A stretch of DNA of 64,000 bases from Rhodospirillaceae bacterium. GTDB taxonomy: Bacteria > Pseudomonadota > Alphaproteobacteria > Rhodospirillales > Rhodospirillaceae. Position 1 is the stretch's first letter. Each line of letters starts with the position of its first letter. The notes under the pieces are model-generated. The model searched no databases. It saw only the letters and a list, made by a program, of their open reading frames with translations, and was not told the DNA's origin. The DNA lies in assembly GCA_018666155.1 (NCBI GenBank), contig JABJAH010000005.1, forward strand, positions 41,057 to 105,056, read 5' to 3'. The position numbers and the translations under genes are program-made. Shown in pieces: positions 25,236 to 34,409 of the stretch.

Positions 25236-25262
25236 ATTGGCGCGCAATTCGCACGCGCCAAT
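25236..25262. promoter_or_regulatory. Inverted repeat upstream of the H1-like gene
   Basis: A perfect 9-bp inverted repeat (ATTGGCGCG / CGCGCCAAT) with a 9-base spacer lies 65-91 bases before the H1-like start. No T-run follows on either strand, so a terminator is unlikely. It could be an operator or a 5'-leader hairpin. It is within the 301-base stretch 25172-25472, which holds only this element and the terminator at 25397. Confidence 0.5.
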
Positions 25263-25396
25263 GTCAGAAGTGTACTCACAACCCTATAACTATGCTCAAG
25301 AGAGGATTAACAAAACGTCTCTCTTTTTTGCCAACGGTGGCTTTTGAGTCACACTTTTCTAAACGCATGAGTCGACTATTTGGTTCTCATTAAACC

Positions 25397-25426
25397 AAAA
25401 AAAATGCGCCGAACAATGTCGGCGCA
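25397..25426 (-). terminator. Rho-independent terminator of the methyltransferase gene at 25473
   Basis: Read on the minus strand, TGCGCCGA and TCGGCGCA form an 8-bp stem around a 6-base loop, followed by an unbroken run of eight T. It lies 47 bases after the stop of the methyltransferase gene. Confidence 0.9.
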
Positions 25427-25472
25427 CTTCTTATTCGCTTGGTATTTTGTTCCGTTTAACGGTCTCAACGAT

Positions 25473-26609
25473 TTACTTTTCTGCAACGCACGCGGGGAAC
25501 TTAATACCATTAGTACCGTAGTTCATAACCTTACCTGGCATGTATACGTCAATCATCTCCATGCTCGATTTTTCCGCAGAAAACCCAGCTTTTACGGCCT
25601 CTGCCGCAACATCCATTTCGCGGTACGTGCCACCAAACCGTTCGTTGTTATTGTAGACTTCCCACTCCGCCAGGAAGCTTTCTAACGGCGGCAATTCTTT
25701 TAAGCGAGGGTTGTCCATGTGAATCATAATCCCACCTTCCTTAAGCAGCCTTCGGCTCTCTGCGAAGATGTTCACGACCGCCTTGGTGCTGGTTTCATGC
25801 ATGATGATGTGGGACAGGACGACATCGAAACTTCCGTCTTCAAAGTTGGTGTTTTCGGCATTTTGCTGACTGAAATGAATCTTGTGTCCGAGGTCCTCTG
25901 CACGGGCATGAGCGTACCGAAGTAGCGACTCGCCGACGTCGATGGCGTGAATTTCGGCATCTGGGAACGCTTCCGACCATGCAATTGTGCTCTGTCCGAC
26001 GGAACAACCCATGTCCAAAATGCGCTTTGGTTGGACATCGGGGTACTGCTTCTTGAAGTATTCGAGAAGCGTGCGACCCAGAAAGTCCATGCGCGAACCA
26101 ATGTTCCCAAGTGTGTATAGAAACGTTCCGCGGTCATACAACGCACCGGCTGAAACATCTTCGTCGTCGTGTGTCATGTGATACGCGCCGGGTTGAAGAT
26201 GAATATCGTAATAAGAAAGGTAGTTCGGTACCTCAAAATTTGGATCCAAATTGAGTGTGCCACCGGATTTTCCGCTTACTTTTTTCGCGTTTTCTTTTAA
26301 CCGCGGTAGGTCGCGTTCAACTGAATCAATAACAGCGTCCCATGTCATTTCCTGCGTATGGCGCTGCATGGCCGAGTACATTTGGTAGTACCCATTTTTA
26401 GTCATGACCCCACGAACCTCATGGCGGTCCTTCGGCTCGCGTCCATTTTCCTTAACGAAACCGGGCTGGACCTGGCTGTGGTAGGCCGTTTTGTTTCCCG
26501 GGGCCACCTGAGTTGCCAGGTGGCGCCTCACATCCATGTAGTAGTCCTGACGCGACTGTTCATCGTGAATTGGGTCAACCAATACGGCATGAGCATGTTG
26601 TGCGGGCAT
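25473..26609 (-). CDS. Class I SAM methyltransferase with N-terminal helical domain (family shared with 41547-42626)
   Basis: The 378-residue protein has about 200 residues before motif I, ILDMGCSVGQSTIAW, followed by AIDVGESLLRYA, QQNAENTNFEDGSFDVVLSHIIMHE and LLKEGGIMIHMDN. The lead-in domain shares PNYLSYYDIHLQPGAYHMTHDDEDVSAGALYDRG with the protein at 41547 (PAYYTGVDIHQHPGG ... DDVAGMIYERG), so both belong to one family. The substrate is unknown. TAGGAG lies six bases before the ATG. A 16-bp palindrome lies 38 bases upstream of the start, and its own terminator follows, so it appears monocistronic. Confidence 0.8.
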   Translation of the reverse strand: MPAQHAHAVLVDPIHDEQSRQDYYMDVRRHLATQVAPGNKTAYHSQVQPGFVKENGREPKDRHEVRGVMTKNGYYQMYSAMQRHTQEMTWDAVIDSVERDLPRLKENAKKVSGKSGGTLNLDPNFEVPNYLSYYDIHLQPGAYHMTHDDEDVSAGALYDRGTFLYTLGNIGSRMDFLGRTLLEYFKKQYPDVQPKRILDMGCSVGQSTIAWSEAFPDAEIHAIDVGESLLRYAHARAEDLGHKIHFSQQNAENTNFEDGSFDVVLSHIIMHETSTKAVVNIFAESRRLLKEGGIMIHMDNPRLKELPPLESFLAEWEVYNNNERFGGTYREMDVAAEAVKAGFSAEKSSMEMIDVYMPGKVMNYGTNGIKFPACVAEK

Positions 26610-26646
26610 CGTCTTCTCCTAGATTGGGGCTGGTCGCCTACACCTA

Positions 26647-26662
26647 TAGTGCCATGGCACTA
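26647..26662. promoter_or_regulatory. 16-bp perfect palindrome, candidate operator
   Basis: TAGTGCCATGGCACTA is self-complementary over 16 bases and lies 38-53 bases upstream of the methyltransferase start at 26609, where a repressor site would be expected. It lacks a loop and a T-run, so it is not a terminator. The binding protein is unknown. Confidence 0.5.
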
Positions 26663-26723
26663 CGGGAGGTGGGAACGGCTCTGTCGTTCTGATCGCCAAA
26701 CGGACAGGAATGTTATGTCGCCG

Positions 26724-27803
26724 TTACTTAATTTCTCCGCTTTGTGACATCAAAACGGCAAGGGCTTTAGTCCTGGGGAATTGCGCCAAAACGATCATAG
26801 CCATGACCATGATCGGCACACTTAGGATCATACCGGTTACTCCCCAAATCGAACCCCAGACCGATAACGCGAGAACAATGATAACGGGGCTCAGGTTGAG
26901 TGAGGTTCCGGTAATACGAGGCTCAACCACATTGCCGACAATGACTTGAGCGGCCATCAAACCGGTGAGCACCAACCCGGTTAGCCCGGGGGAGCCAAAT
27001 TGCAGGATGCTCAAGACCACAGGAAAGGCGACAGCGACGATCGACCCAATGTAGGGGATGTAATTCAAAATAAAGATGAGTAACGCCCAGAAGGCTGCAA
27101 AATCGACCCCAGCCATCAAAAGGATCACATAGCTTAGTCCGGCAACAAGCAAGCTCATCGCCGTCTTGATCCAAATATACATCTCTATATTCCGACCAAT
27201 CGCCGAAAGGGTCGATTTGATCGCCGTCTCTCGCTCGTCTGTGGATGCGAATGCCTTGATTTTAAGGTCGATTGTGCGGCTTTCGAGAAGCAGGAAGGCG
27301 ACATAGAGGAAAATCTGGAAGGTATTGCTGGCAATACTCTGGAGGGCACCGACCAGGCGCAATACAGCGGACTGGAAATCTATGCTCTCGTTTAAGTCCG
27401 CTATGGTTAGCGTCGTGCCAAACCACAGCTCAAGCCTGGAGCGCAGGTCTATGAACAGCGCTTGAAGCTTCTCTTGATAGGCGGGTGCCGCGTCGACGAT
27501 GGCGTTGACGTTGCCAGCAACGAGCTGCACGAGGACTGTGATAAATATAATCAAAATGAATATAGAACCCGCCAGCGCCATGCTGCTCGGCAATGTCCTG
27601 CCGCCGACGCTTATTTTCTCCAGGCCGTGCGCAAGAGCTTTCAAGAGGTACGTAATGAAGATCGCGAGAACCAATGGCACTAGAATGCTCTGGCCCACGA
27701 CCAGCAAGTAGAGCGTCAATGCCGCCAGACCAATGGCGGCGGCAAACGTAACAGTGTCTGTTGGCCGAGATTGAGCCGTGTTTTGGGCGTCACTGTCCGA
27801 CAT
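26724..27803 (-). CDS. AI-2E family transporter (TqsA/PerM-like permease)
   Basis: The 359-residue membrane protein has about eight hydrophobic helices: two closely spaced at residues 22-60, one near 75-100, and a C-terminal set with VAGLSYVILLMAGVDFAAFWALLIFILNYIPYIGSIVAV, the family's hallmark NYIP(Y/N)IG stretch, then VVEPRITGTSLNLSPVIIVLALSVWGSIWG. The family exports small molecules or couples to ion flux; AI-2 export by TqsA is the namesake and cannot be assumed here. It precedes, on the same strand, the outer-membrane-protein gene's 3' end with an 18-base gap, so it may be the last gene of the cupredoxin-EAL operon. Confidence 0.88.
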   Translation of the reverse strand: MSDSDAQNTAQSRPTDTVTFAAAIGLAALTLYLLVVGQSILVPLVLAIFITYLLKALAHGLEKISVGGRTLPSSMALAGSIFILIIFITVLVQLVAGNVNAIVDAAPAYQEKLQALFIDLRSRLELWFGTTLTIADLNESIDFQSAVLRLVGALQSIASNTFQIFLYVAFLLLESRTIDLKIKAFASTDERETAIKSTLSAIGRNIEMYIWIKTAMSLLVAGLSYVILLMAGVDFAAFWALLIFILNYIPYIGSIVAVAFPVVLSILQFGSPGLTGLVLTGLMAAQVIVGNVVEPRITGTSLNLSPVIIVLALSVWGSIWGVTGMILSVPIMVMAMIVLAQFPRTKALAVLMSQSGEIK

Positions 27804-27821
27804 GGCTACTCGCTCGTACTG

Positions 27822-29075
27822 TTAAAGGAAGAAACGGTAACTCGCCTGAATCGTGGTTTCCTTAGCCCGGACAGGCAGATTTAGGAACTCTCGCTCCGGG
27901 CGCTTCGAATCCACATGAAGAATTTCTAGGGTCAGACGCTGTTTTCTGAAGGGTTTTAATACGTAGGCCGCTGTCCACGCGTTCCCAGTTTCTTGGTTGA
28001 GGTCATCATCAGTAAAATCATTATCTACAACCTCAAAGTGATCATAGCGAAACGAAACCCGGTGATCGCCAAAACGTTTGCTCAACAGCGTAAATACCGA
28101 CCAATAGTCATTGTTGACTTTCGACCCGATGATCGGCCGTGTTCCCATTGACGTGTTGCCGATCATCATTTGACTAATGAGTTCAACGCCACCCGGGAGT
28201 TCATTTTTGTAACCAGCGCTAACGAAGTAAGTGTCCCAGGCGTATTGGAACCCATCAAACGCCCGATCGAAAGATTGGTTGTCGTAGTACAGAACGCTTA
28301 GCTGACCCAGAGCGTAATGATCCAATGTTATTCCGGCGTAGCCGCCGATCCGCGTATCGATCTGATGGAAGGGCTCCACCCATGGTGCCTGTCTATCAAT
28401 CTCACCTCCAGATTCAATTGTACGAATAGGGGCGAGTGGGAGCTGTTCAAATAATCCTGACTCTCTATCGTGAAGAGCCCACCCTCTCCAAGCCAATAGT
28501 GTTCCTGCCGGGTCGTTTGCCATAAAGGCGGAGCCGGTGACCGACAGATCAAAGTCTTCGAATTCTCGCGATACAGTAAACTCAGCGCCGAGTGTCTTCA
28601 GTTCTTCACCGACCCAGGAGTTTATGGCGGAAGAGGTAATGGTGTAGGGGCTTGTCCAAGCGATACCTGTGTTCTCGAGGGAAATCGGAGGGAAGAAAGC
28701 TCCGATCCGTGCTTCGTAACGGAAATCAGACTTGGGAACGGGTTTGTATCGTAGAAACGCCTCTACCACATCCACCGGTTGATGCTGCTGGCTATCCACT
28801 TTCACATGGATAACGCCAGACCAGTCCCAACTGAACTTCGGTAGAAAAATGAGCGAGGCCTCTGCAATTCTGCCGACAACTCGGTTGTCACCGGACGCAT
28901 CTCCACCCCAGCGCGTTTTGCCAAGGCCTCCGTCCTCCCAGCTCACGGTGTTATCGGTAAGGATCAGTCGAGCGTCGACCAGACCGCGTACATCGATGGT
29001 TGGCATGCTGTCCTGAGCCAGCACAGGTGAGCTCAAGGCACCAACAAGGAGAACCGCAGAGAGGGTGGGTCTCAT
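27822..29075 (-). CDS. Outer-membrane beta-barrel (porin-like) protein
   Basis: The mature protein follows a signal peptide MRPTLSAVLLVGALSSPVLA. The rest is alternating aromatic/polar strands ending in the outer-membrane signal ATIQASYRFFL-type C-terminus with Phe-Leu at the end. ATG at 29075 is used because it starts the signal peptide and lies 1 base from the stop of the EAL gene; the frame open to 29210 adds basic non-signal residues. Relatives occur downstream of EAL-domain and cupredoxin-like genes. Its substrate is unknown. Confidence 0.8.
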   Translation of the reverse strand: MRPTLSAVLLVGALSSPVLAQDSMPTIDVRGLVDARLILTDNTVSWEDGGLGKTRWGGDASGDNRVVGRIAEASLIFLPKFSWDWSGVIHVKVDSQQHQPVDVVEAFLRYKPVPKSDFRYEARIGAFFPPISLENTGIAWTSPYTITSSAINSWVGEELKTLGAEFTVSREFEDFDLSVTGSAFMANDPAGTLLAWRGWALHDRESGLFEQLPLAPIRTIESGGEIDRQAPWVEPFHQIDTRIGGYAGITLDHYALGQLSVLYYDNQSFDRAFDGFQYAWDTYFVSAGYKNELPGGVELISQMMIGNTSMGTRPIIGSKVNNDYWSVFTLLSKRFGDHRVSFRYDHFEVVDNDFTDDDLNQETGNAWTAAYVLKPFRKQRLTLEILHVDSKRPEREFLNLPVRAKETTIQASYRFFL

Positions 29076-29076
29076 G

Positions 29077-31467
29077 TCAGGAGTCCGAATTGTCTTTCGC
29101 ACCGTCAGATTGCCGGTCCGGTGACCATCGGGATTCCCGATAGAATGCCTCGATATCGGCCGCTGGAACAGGCCTGCTGATGAAATAGCCTTGTCCCGTC
29201 TCGCACCCATATTTGTTTAGAATGTTGAGTGAGTCTTCATCCTCAACGCCTTCAGCGGTGACCTTCAGTCCCAGGTTGTGACCAAGGTCGATGGTGGATC
29301 GGACCAAGATCTCGTCTTCCTTGTTGTTCGCTAAGTTTAACACGAAGGACTTATCGATTTTAATCTCTTGAACTGGCAAGGCCTTGAGGTAAGCCATCGA
29401 CGAATAGCCTGTTCCATAGTCGTCAATCGACAGCGTGTGCCCCATCTTATTGAGGGCTGTCAGAACGGCCATGGCATTGTCTTTGTCGTCCATGATCGCG
29501 CTCTCGGTGATCTCGAGCACAATATCTTTTGCGGCTACGCCATATTTTCCCAGAAGACTGCCAATCTGCTCGGGTAATCGCCGATTGGTTAAATCCCGAG
29601 CTGACAGATTGACCGCTACGATGAGGTTGATACCTACATCTTGCCAGGCTTTGCACTGCGCAATGGCTGCGTCCAAAGCCCACTGTGTAAGTTTCTGTAT
29701 GTTGCCAGTCTGCTCTGCAAGAGGAATAAAATCATCCGGCGGCATAAAGCCGCGCTCGGGATGAATCCATCTGACAAGGGCTTCAACGTGGGTGATTTTT
29801 TGGGCCGCGATGTCGACCTTCGGCTGGTAATAGAATTGGAATTCACCGCGATCGAGACCTTTCCTCAACTCGCCCATCATTGTCAGACGCTCAGGCTTGT
29901 GAGGATCGGCTTCCGGGTCATAGGTCGCGAACAGCCTAGATGACGCCTTGGCTTCGTAGATGGCCGTGTCTGCACGCTGTAACAGCGTTTTGGCATCACT
30001 ACCGTGGTCTGGATGGCAGGCTTCGCCAATTGCCGCGGTTACGTCTAGTTGAATACCGGAAATAGGAACGGGGTCTTCAAAGGACTTTAGGATTCGGTCA
30101 ACGATAGGCTGGACATCATCAGCCGCAGCACCGGGCATCAACACGCTAAACATGGTGCTTGAGTGGCGTGCCACCATGTCACCTTGTTTGACCATAGATG
30201 AAAGCCGTTCACCGATTACTCGGATCAAATCCTCTCCGGTCTCATGACCTAAGGTGTAGTTGATTTCCGAAACACGCCCAAGTTCGATCAGCAAAACTGT
30301 AAGGGGGTCCGCTGGAGCTTTGACAATGAATTCACCCAAGCTCCGTTCAAACAGTGCTCTGTTCGCGAGGCCCGTCGCGGCGTCATGGAGGGATTGATGC
30401 TCAATGCGCGCCTCGCGCTCGGCAATGCCGTCCATCATCTGGTTAAAAGTTTCACCCAGCCGACCAATCTCGTCGCTTTGGTTGACCTCAACCTTGTCCG
30501 TGTAAGTGCCCGTCTGAATACGCCGTGCCGCCAAATCTAAAATTTGTATGGGCTTGGCGACACCGCGGGCGATGGCGACTGAGCCAAGCAGCGACACGAC
30601 TAAGGCCGTCGCAGCCAGAGCGGCCAAAACAACAAACAACGGCTGATAGGGCACCAATGCCAAATTCAGGGAGTATTGTAGAACCGCATTTACACTCACG
30701 CTCTCAGTAGGTGTCTGAAGCCGTTCAACCAGTGTTACGTAGTCACCGCCATCCAAAACGAGAGTCTCAGGTTCTCGGCCTAGCATGGCTCCTTTTGCCG
30801 CTAACGCTCCGGGGAGGTCGCTCTGAGCCGCAGTCGGTAGGGTAGATACTGTCGCTGCCCATCCATCTTCGTCACGGCCGGTGGCGAATGTGACGTCTAA
30901 GGGCAGTGTCGACTCGTTTCGAAAGTCGTCTGCAAACTCTCTGTCAATTTCAACCCCAATAGCGATCCAAGCGATGGGGACAGGTGCTAAAACTGGGACT
31001 ACAACGAATTCGTAGATTATGCCGTCGAGAACTGTAAAAGACTCAGCTCGATCTTCTTCTTCGGCCCTATCGATAAGGTCGTAGAACGGGAAGTCGGTGA
31101 CCAAGGCGTCTGGGTTGCCCGTGTCCGCTGTTATGGCGTAGTCGAGATTGACCAGTATGACTCGGTCTGCCGAAATTCTGGCGCCAAGGTTGTTCAGGGC
31201 AGAAAGAATCGTTGCTTTATCGTTGGTGGCGACGGCTGTGCGAAATCCGAAATCTGAGGCAAGGATTTGAGCGCCTTCGGCGAGCGCGTTGACCGTCGCC
31301 TGAATCCGGGTTGCAAAAATCCTATTCGCAGCAACCAGTTGGTCCCGGCTTTGGTCGAAAATATTCTGCACGATGGCTTCGCGCACGGTTAAGAAAGCAG
31401 CGCCTTGCAACAGCAGGAACAAGGCTGTGAAGAATACCGTCAGCTTGGTCTGAAAACTATTGAACAC
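29077..31467 (-). CDS. Membrane c-di-GMP phosphodiesterase: periplasmic sensor, HAMP, degenerate GGDEF, intact EAL
   Basis: Order of parts: a TM helix (KLTVFFTALFLLLQGAAFLTV), a sensor domain of about 240 residues in the periplasm, a second TM (FVVLAALAATALVVSLLGSVAIA), HAMP, a GGDEF-like domain and EAL. The GGDEF loop reads ARHSSTMFSVLM, so cyclase activity should be lost. EAL residues are kept: HVEALVRW, VNLSARDL, ITESAIMDD, IDDYGTGYSS and KIDKSFV. It should hydrolyse c-di-GMP. GTG at 31467, one base after the cupredoxin stop with GAAGG upstream, seems the natural start; the frame is open to a GTG at 31518 that lacks a ribosome site. Confidence 0.85.
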   Translation of the reverse strand: MFNSFQTKLTVFFTALFLLLQGAAFLTVREAIVQNIFDQSRDQLVAANRIFATRIQATVNALAEGAQILASDFGFRTAVATNDKATILSALNNLGARISADRVILVNLDYAITADTGNPDALVTDFPFYDLIDRAEEEDRAESFTVLDGIIYEFVVVPVLAPVPIAWIAIGVEIDREFADDFRNESTLPLDVTFATGRDEDGWAATVSTLPTAAQSDLPGALAAKGAMLGREPETLVLDGGDYVTLVERLQTPTESVSVNAVLQYSLNLALVPYQPLFVVLAALAATALVVSLLGSVAIARGVAKPIQILDLAARRIQTGTYTDKVEVNQSDEIGRLGETFNQMMDGIAEREARIEHQSLHDAATGLANRALFERSLGEFIVKAPADPLTVLLIELGRVSEINYTLGHETGEDLIRVIGERLSSMVKQGDMVARHSSTMFSVLMPGAAADDVQPIVDRILKSFEDPVPISGIQLDVTAAIGEACHPDHGSDAKTLLQRADTAIYEAKASSRLFATYDPEADPHKPERLTMMGELRKGLDRGEFQFYYQPKVDIAAQKITHVEALVRWIHPERGFMPPDDFIPLAEQTGNIQKLTQWALDAAIAQCKAWQDVGINLIVAVNLSARDLTNRRLPEQIGSLLGKYGVAAKDIVLEITESAIMDDKDNAMAVLTALNKMGHTLSIDDYGTGYSSMAYLKALPVQEIKIDKSFVLNLANNKEDEILVRSTIDLGHNLGLKVTAEGVEDEDSLNILNKYGCETGQGYFISRPVPAADIEAFYRESRWSPDRQSDGAKDNSDS

Positions 31468-31468
31468 T

Positions 31469-32143
31469 TTAGTATGCGCCTTCTTCGAAGTCGGACCCTG
31501 ATTGTTTTCGGCGATCACGTTTTAGGCCGATCTCAATCGTCGCGCTTTGGGTGGCGGTCACTGTCTGAGCCGTACGGCGTGTCGGTCCGCGTAGACGCGG
31601 GTGCCAAACTTGAGCCTCATAACTAGATCCGTCTTCTAGGCCAGATATGGTCGCTGCTCCATTCTCATTCGTCGTACCAAGTAGGTTGGTATCAACCACG
31701 TATATGTAACCCAGCATGTCATCATGGATGTTACAGCCCATGGCAATCTCGCCCGCTTGATCAAACGTAACTTCTTGTACTTCGTCCCCGCCGTACAATT
31801 TCAACTCAAATCGTTTGGCTGGTGAAAAAGAATAGACGTGGTGACGAAACGGGTCTTCGTTTGGAAACTCAATCTTTGTTCCCACAGATATGGCAAGGAC
31901 ATCTGGGTTAAAAGATTGGTCACGCTGGACCATTTTTACAGTAGGCCCCGGTTCGGTTGGTGGGCCACCCATCAGAAAAACAACAGAGTCCGGGACCGGT
32001 TTTCCATCCTTGTCCGTTACCGTAACAGTGAGGTCAGCGGCCGTTGCAAGGCTCAGTGGAAGGAATAAAGCAAAGGCCAATACTCCTACTATGGCTCTAA
32101 CGCAGCCCTGTTCCGCCCTCAAATTCTCAGCTTGGCGTGACAT
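31469..32143 (-). CDS. Periplasmic cupredoxin-like protein (methylamine-utilisation-associated type)
   Basis: A signal peptide (AIVGVLAFALFLPLSLATAAD) precedes a domain with DLTVTVTDKDGKPVPDSVVFL and a cupredoxin fold: FPNEDPFRHHVYSFSPAKRFELKLYGG and GEIAMGCNIHDDMLGYIYVV hold the His, Cys and His/Met positions of a type I copper site. A C-terminal Ig-like segment follows. ATG at 32143 has GGAGG nine bases upstream; the longer frame to 32221 does not. It starts the operon cupredoxin, EAL, outer-membrane protein. It probably binds copper in the periplasm and may feed a signal to the EAL sensor domain; that link is inference. Confidence 0.82.
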   Translation of the reverse strand: MSRQAENLRAEQGCVRAIVGVLAFALFLPLSLATAADLTVTVTDKDGKPVPDSVVFLMGGPPTEPGPTVKMVQRDQSFNPDVLAISVGTKIEFPNEDPFRHHVYSFSPAKRFELKLYGGDEVQEVTFDQAGEIAMGCNIHDDMLGYIYVVDTNLLGTTNENGAATISGLEDGSSYEAQVWHPRLRGPTRRTAQTVTATQSATIEIGLKRDRRKQSGSDFEEGAY

Positions 32144-32310
32144 TCTTAACCGCCTCCAGGCAGAGTAAAGTTGATTTATGATTGGTATTATCGCCCTTGT
32201 AACAGCTGACTTCCAGGACAATTGCGATCCAGGGCCGACACGGCAGAGGTCAGGAATCCTGCGGTATTCACCATTGTCTTTGTCGTTAAGATTGTCTACC
32301 CACGGCCACT

Positions 32311-34383
32311 ATGACCCGTAATTTTTCAATTCTCGCTGTCATTTGTCTCAGCCTCGTTGCGGCCGAAACTCGATCTCAGTCTGTGGACGAGATACTGGTG
32401 ACGTCAAAACGGTTGCCAGATTCGTTGTCATCCGGCGTGTATAGCGCGCAAGAGCTGACAGGCACCGTCCTTGATGGCCCATCTTTCGGTCTTGACGCAG
32501 CGCTGCGCCGGGTGCCGGGTTTTGGACTTTTTCGCCGCCAAGCGTCGCGGGCCGCACACCCAACAACACAAGGCGTTAGCTTGCGCGGCCTTGGCCCGAA
32601 TGGAGCCGGCCGTACACTCGTTCTGCTCGATGGCGTGCCACTCAATGACCCGTTAGGAGGTTGGGTCGAATGGGTTCATTTGCCGCCCTCCACAATTCAG
32701 CGCGCGACAATCGTTCGAGGCGGCGGTTCTGGCACATGGGGGAATGCCGCTCTTGCTGGGGTGGTCCGGTTGGACAGTCGTTCGCTATCCGACGAGAATT
32801 TGAGAGCTGAGATTCGCTACGGCTCAAAGGACAGCATTGCCGGAAGCGCGTTGTTTAACGCTGATGCTGCTGGTGGCAGTTTGTCTGGTGCCGTTCATTT
32901 TTCAGACTCTGGTGGCTTCTTTTTGGTTGGATCGGATCAACGAGGGGCGGCGGATTTACCGGCGGCGCGTCACAACGAAGGCTTGCGTCTGAACTGGCGC
33001 ACGGAAACCGAGTCAGGAACTGTGTGGTCGTTGTCCGCGGACGCTGCATCGGACACGTTTGTGAATGGGTCCTCGGAGGCTGGCGCTCAAACTGACACGT
33101 ACGGCTTGTCTCTTAGCGCTGTTAACCCTGGTTCAAGCTCCGGGCCAGCGTGGCAAACTCACGTCTACGCCCGACAAAAGGACTTTCAGAGTGTCTTCGC
33201 CGCGTTTGATGGCACAAGATCGTCCGTCCGGCCCGTATTGGATCAGTTTGACGTTCCCGTATTGGGGTTGGGCGCCAATTTCCTACTGCGCTGGTCTGAC
33301 GTTAATGACTGGACCATTGAAAGTGGCGCTGATATCCGGTTTTCGGACGGTGAAACAAATGAAGCGTTTCGTAATTTTGGCGCTGGTTTTACGCGGCAGC
33401 GCACGGCCGGTGGCGAGCAATTGGTTGCGGGGTCTTTTGTTGAAGGCCACCGACAATTATCAACACGTACACTCATAACTTTTGGAGTAAGAGCAGACTA
33501 TTGGAGTCAGTCCAAAGGCATTCGCCGAGAAACTGACCTGACCAACGATAGCATTCTTGTTGATCGGAGTTTTGCTGGCCGTGACGGAGTCTCAGTCAAT
33601 GGCCGCGCCGGTTTTCGTACACAAATCTCAGAAACACTGGATGTCCGGTCAACAGTCTATTCGGGATTCCGCGTACCGACATTGAATGAACTATACCGGC
33701 CATTTCGCGTTGGGAACGACATAACCGAAGCGAACGAGGCGCTCGTCAATGAGCGCATGGTCGGTGCCGAGGCCGCGGTGATTTGGTCTCGGGGCAATGC
33801 TTCTGCCCAGGCAACAGTATTTCGCAATGATTTGTTTGATCCCGTTCTAAACACGACGATCACGAACACGCCCGGGTTTAATTCTGAATTCGGCGTATTC
33901 ATTCCGGGAGGCGGAAGTCTTCGCCAGCGGCGAAATGTCGATCGAGTGGAGACGTGGGGCGTGGAGTTTGACGCGTCACTTCAAATCAGTGAACGAGTTC
34001 AGGCGCGAGCTGGTTACTTGTTCACCGATCCAAAAATTGCCAATAGCCGCGTTGCGCCAGCTCTAGAGGGCAACCGCCTTGCTCAAGTCGCTAAGCACCA
34101 GGCTACATTTGGTCTGATGTTTACACCGACCGACCGGCTGCGATTAACGGCCGATTTGCTCCTTTCCAGTGACCAGTTCGAAGATGATCTCAATAGTAGG
34201 GTTTTAAAAGGTGCGGCGACAGTCGACGTATACGCTGGATATGATCTGACGGACTCTATTGAGGTGTATGTCGCGGCAGAGAACCTTTTTGATGAGCGTG
34301 TTGAGGCTGGCCGTACAGCTGCGGGGCTTGTCACCCTTGGTCCCCCGGTGTTCCTATGGACGGGCTTGCGATTAAAATACTAA
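32311..34383 (+). CDS. TonB-dependent outer-membrane receptor
   Basis: The 690-residue protein has a signal peptide (to TRS), a TonB-box-like DEILVTSKR, a plug domain with LRRVPGFGLFRRQASRAAHPTTQGVSLRGLG, LVLLDGVPLNDPLGGW and IVRGGGSGTWGNAALAGVVRLD, and a 22-strand-type barrel ending in FLWTGLRLKY with the terminal aromatic. It is a siderophore/vitamin/carbohydrate-type receptor; the plug resembles the BtuB/FepA class but no cobalamin riboswitch lies in the 89 bases upstream. It diverges from the cupredoxin operon, with 167 bases between starts. Copper or organic ligand uptake is possible. Confidence 0.9.
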   Translation: MTRNFSILAVICLSLVAAETRSQSVDEILVTSKRLPDSLSSGVYSAQELTGTVLDGPSFGLDAALRRVPGFGLFRRQASRAAHPTTQGVSLRGLGPNGAGRTLVLLDGVPLNDPLGGWVEWVHLPPSTIQRATIVRGGGSGTWGNAALAGVVRLDSRSLSDENLRAEIRYGSKDSIAGSALFNADAAGGSLSGAVHFSDSGGFFLVGSDQRGAADLPAARHNEGLRLNWRTETESGTVWSLSADAASDTFVNGSSEAGAQTDTYGLSLSAVNPGSSSGPAWQTHVYARQKDFQSVFAAFDGTRSSVRPVLDQFDVPVLGLGANFLLRWSDVNDWTIESGADIRFSDGETNEAFRNFGAGFTRQRTAGGEQLVAGSFVEGHRQLSTRTLITFGVRADYWSQSKGIRRETDLTNDSILVDRSFAGRDGVSVNGRAGFRTQISETLDVRSTVYSGFRVPTLNELYRPFRVGNDITEANEALVNERMVGAEAAVIWSRGNASAQATVFRNDLFDPVLNTTITNTPGFNSEFGVFIPGGGSLRQRRNVDRVETWGVEFDASLQISERVQARAGYLFTDPKIANSRVAPALEGNRLAQVAKHQATFGLMFTPTDRLRLTADLLLSSDQFEDDLNSRVLKGAATVDVYAGYDLTDSIEVYVAAENLFDERVEAGRTAAGLVTLGPPVFLWTGLRLKY

Positions 34384-34409
34384 AGGCGCCGTAGCCGCGG
34401 GGGAGAGGT

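Noticed and set aside
32222..32310. Possible cobalamin riboswitch before the TonB receptor
   Set aside because: Only 89 bases are available and no B12-box-like GCCACTG core or long-stem layout was found.
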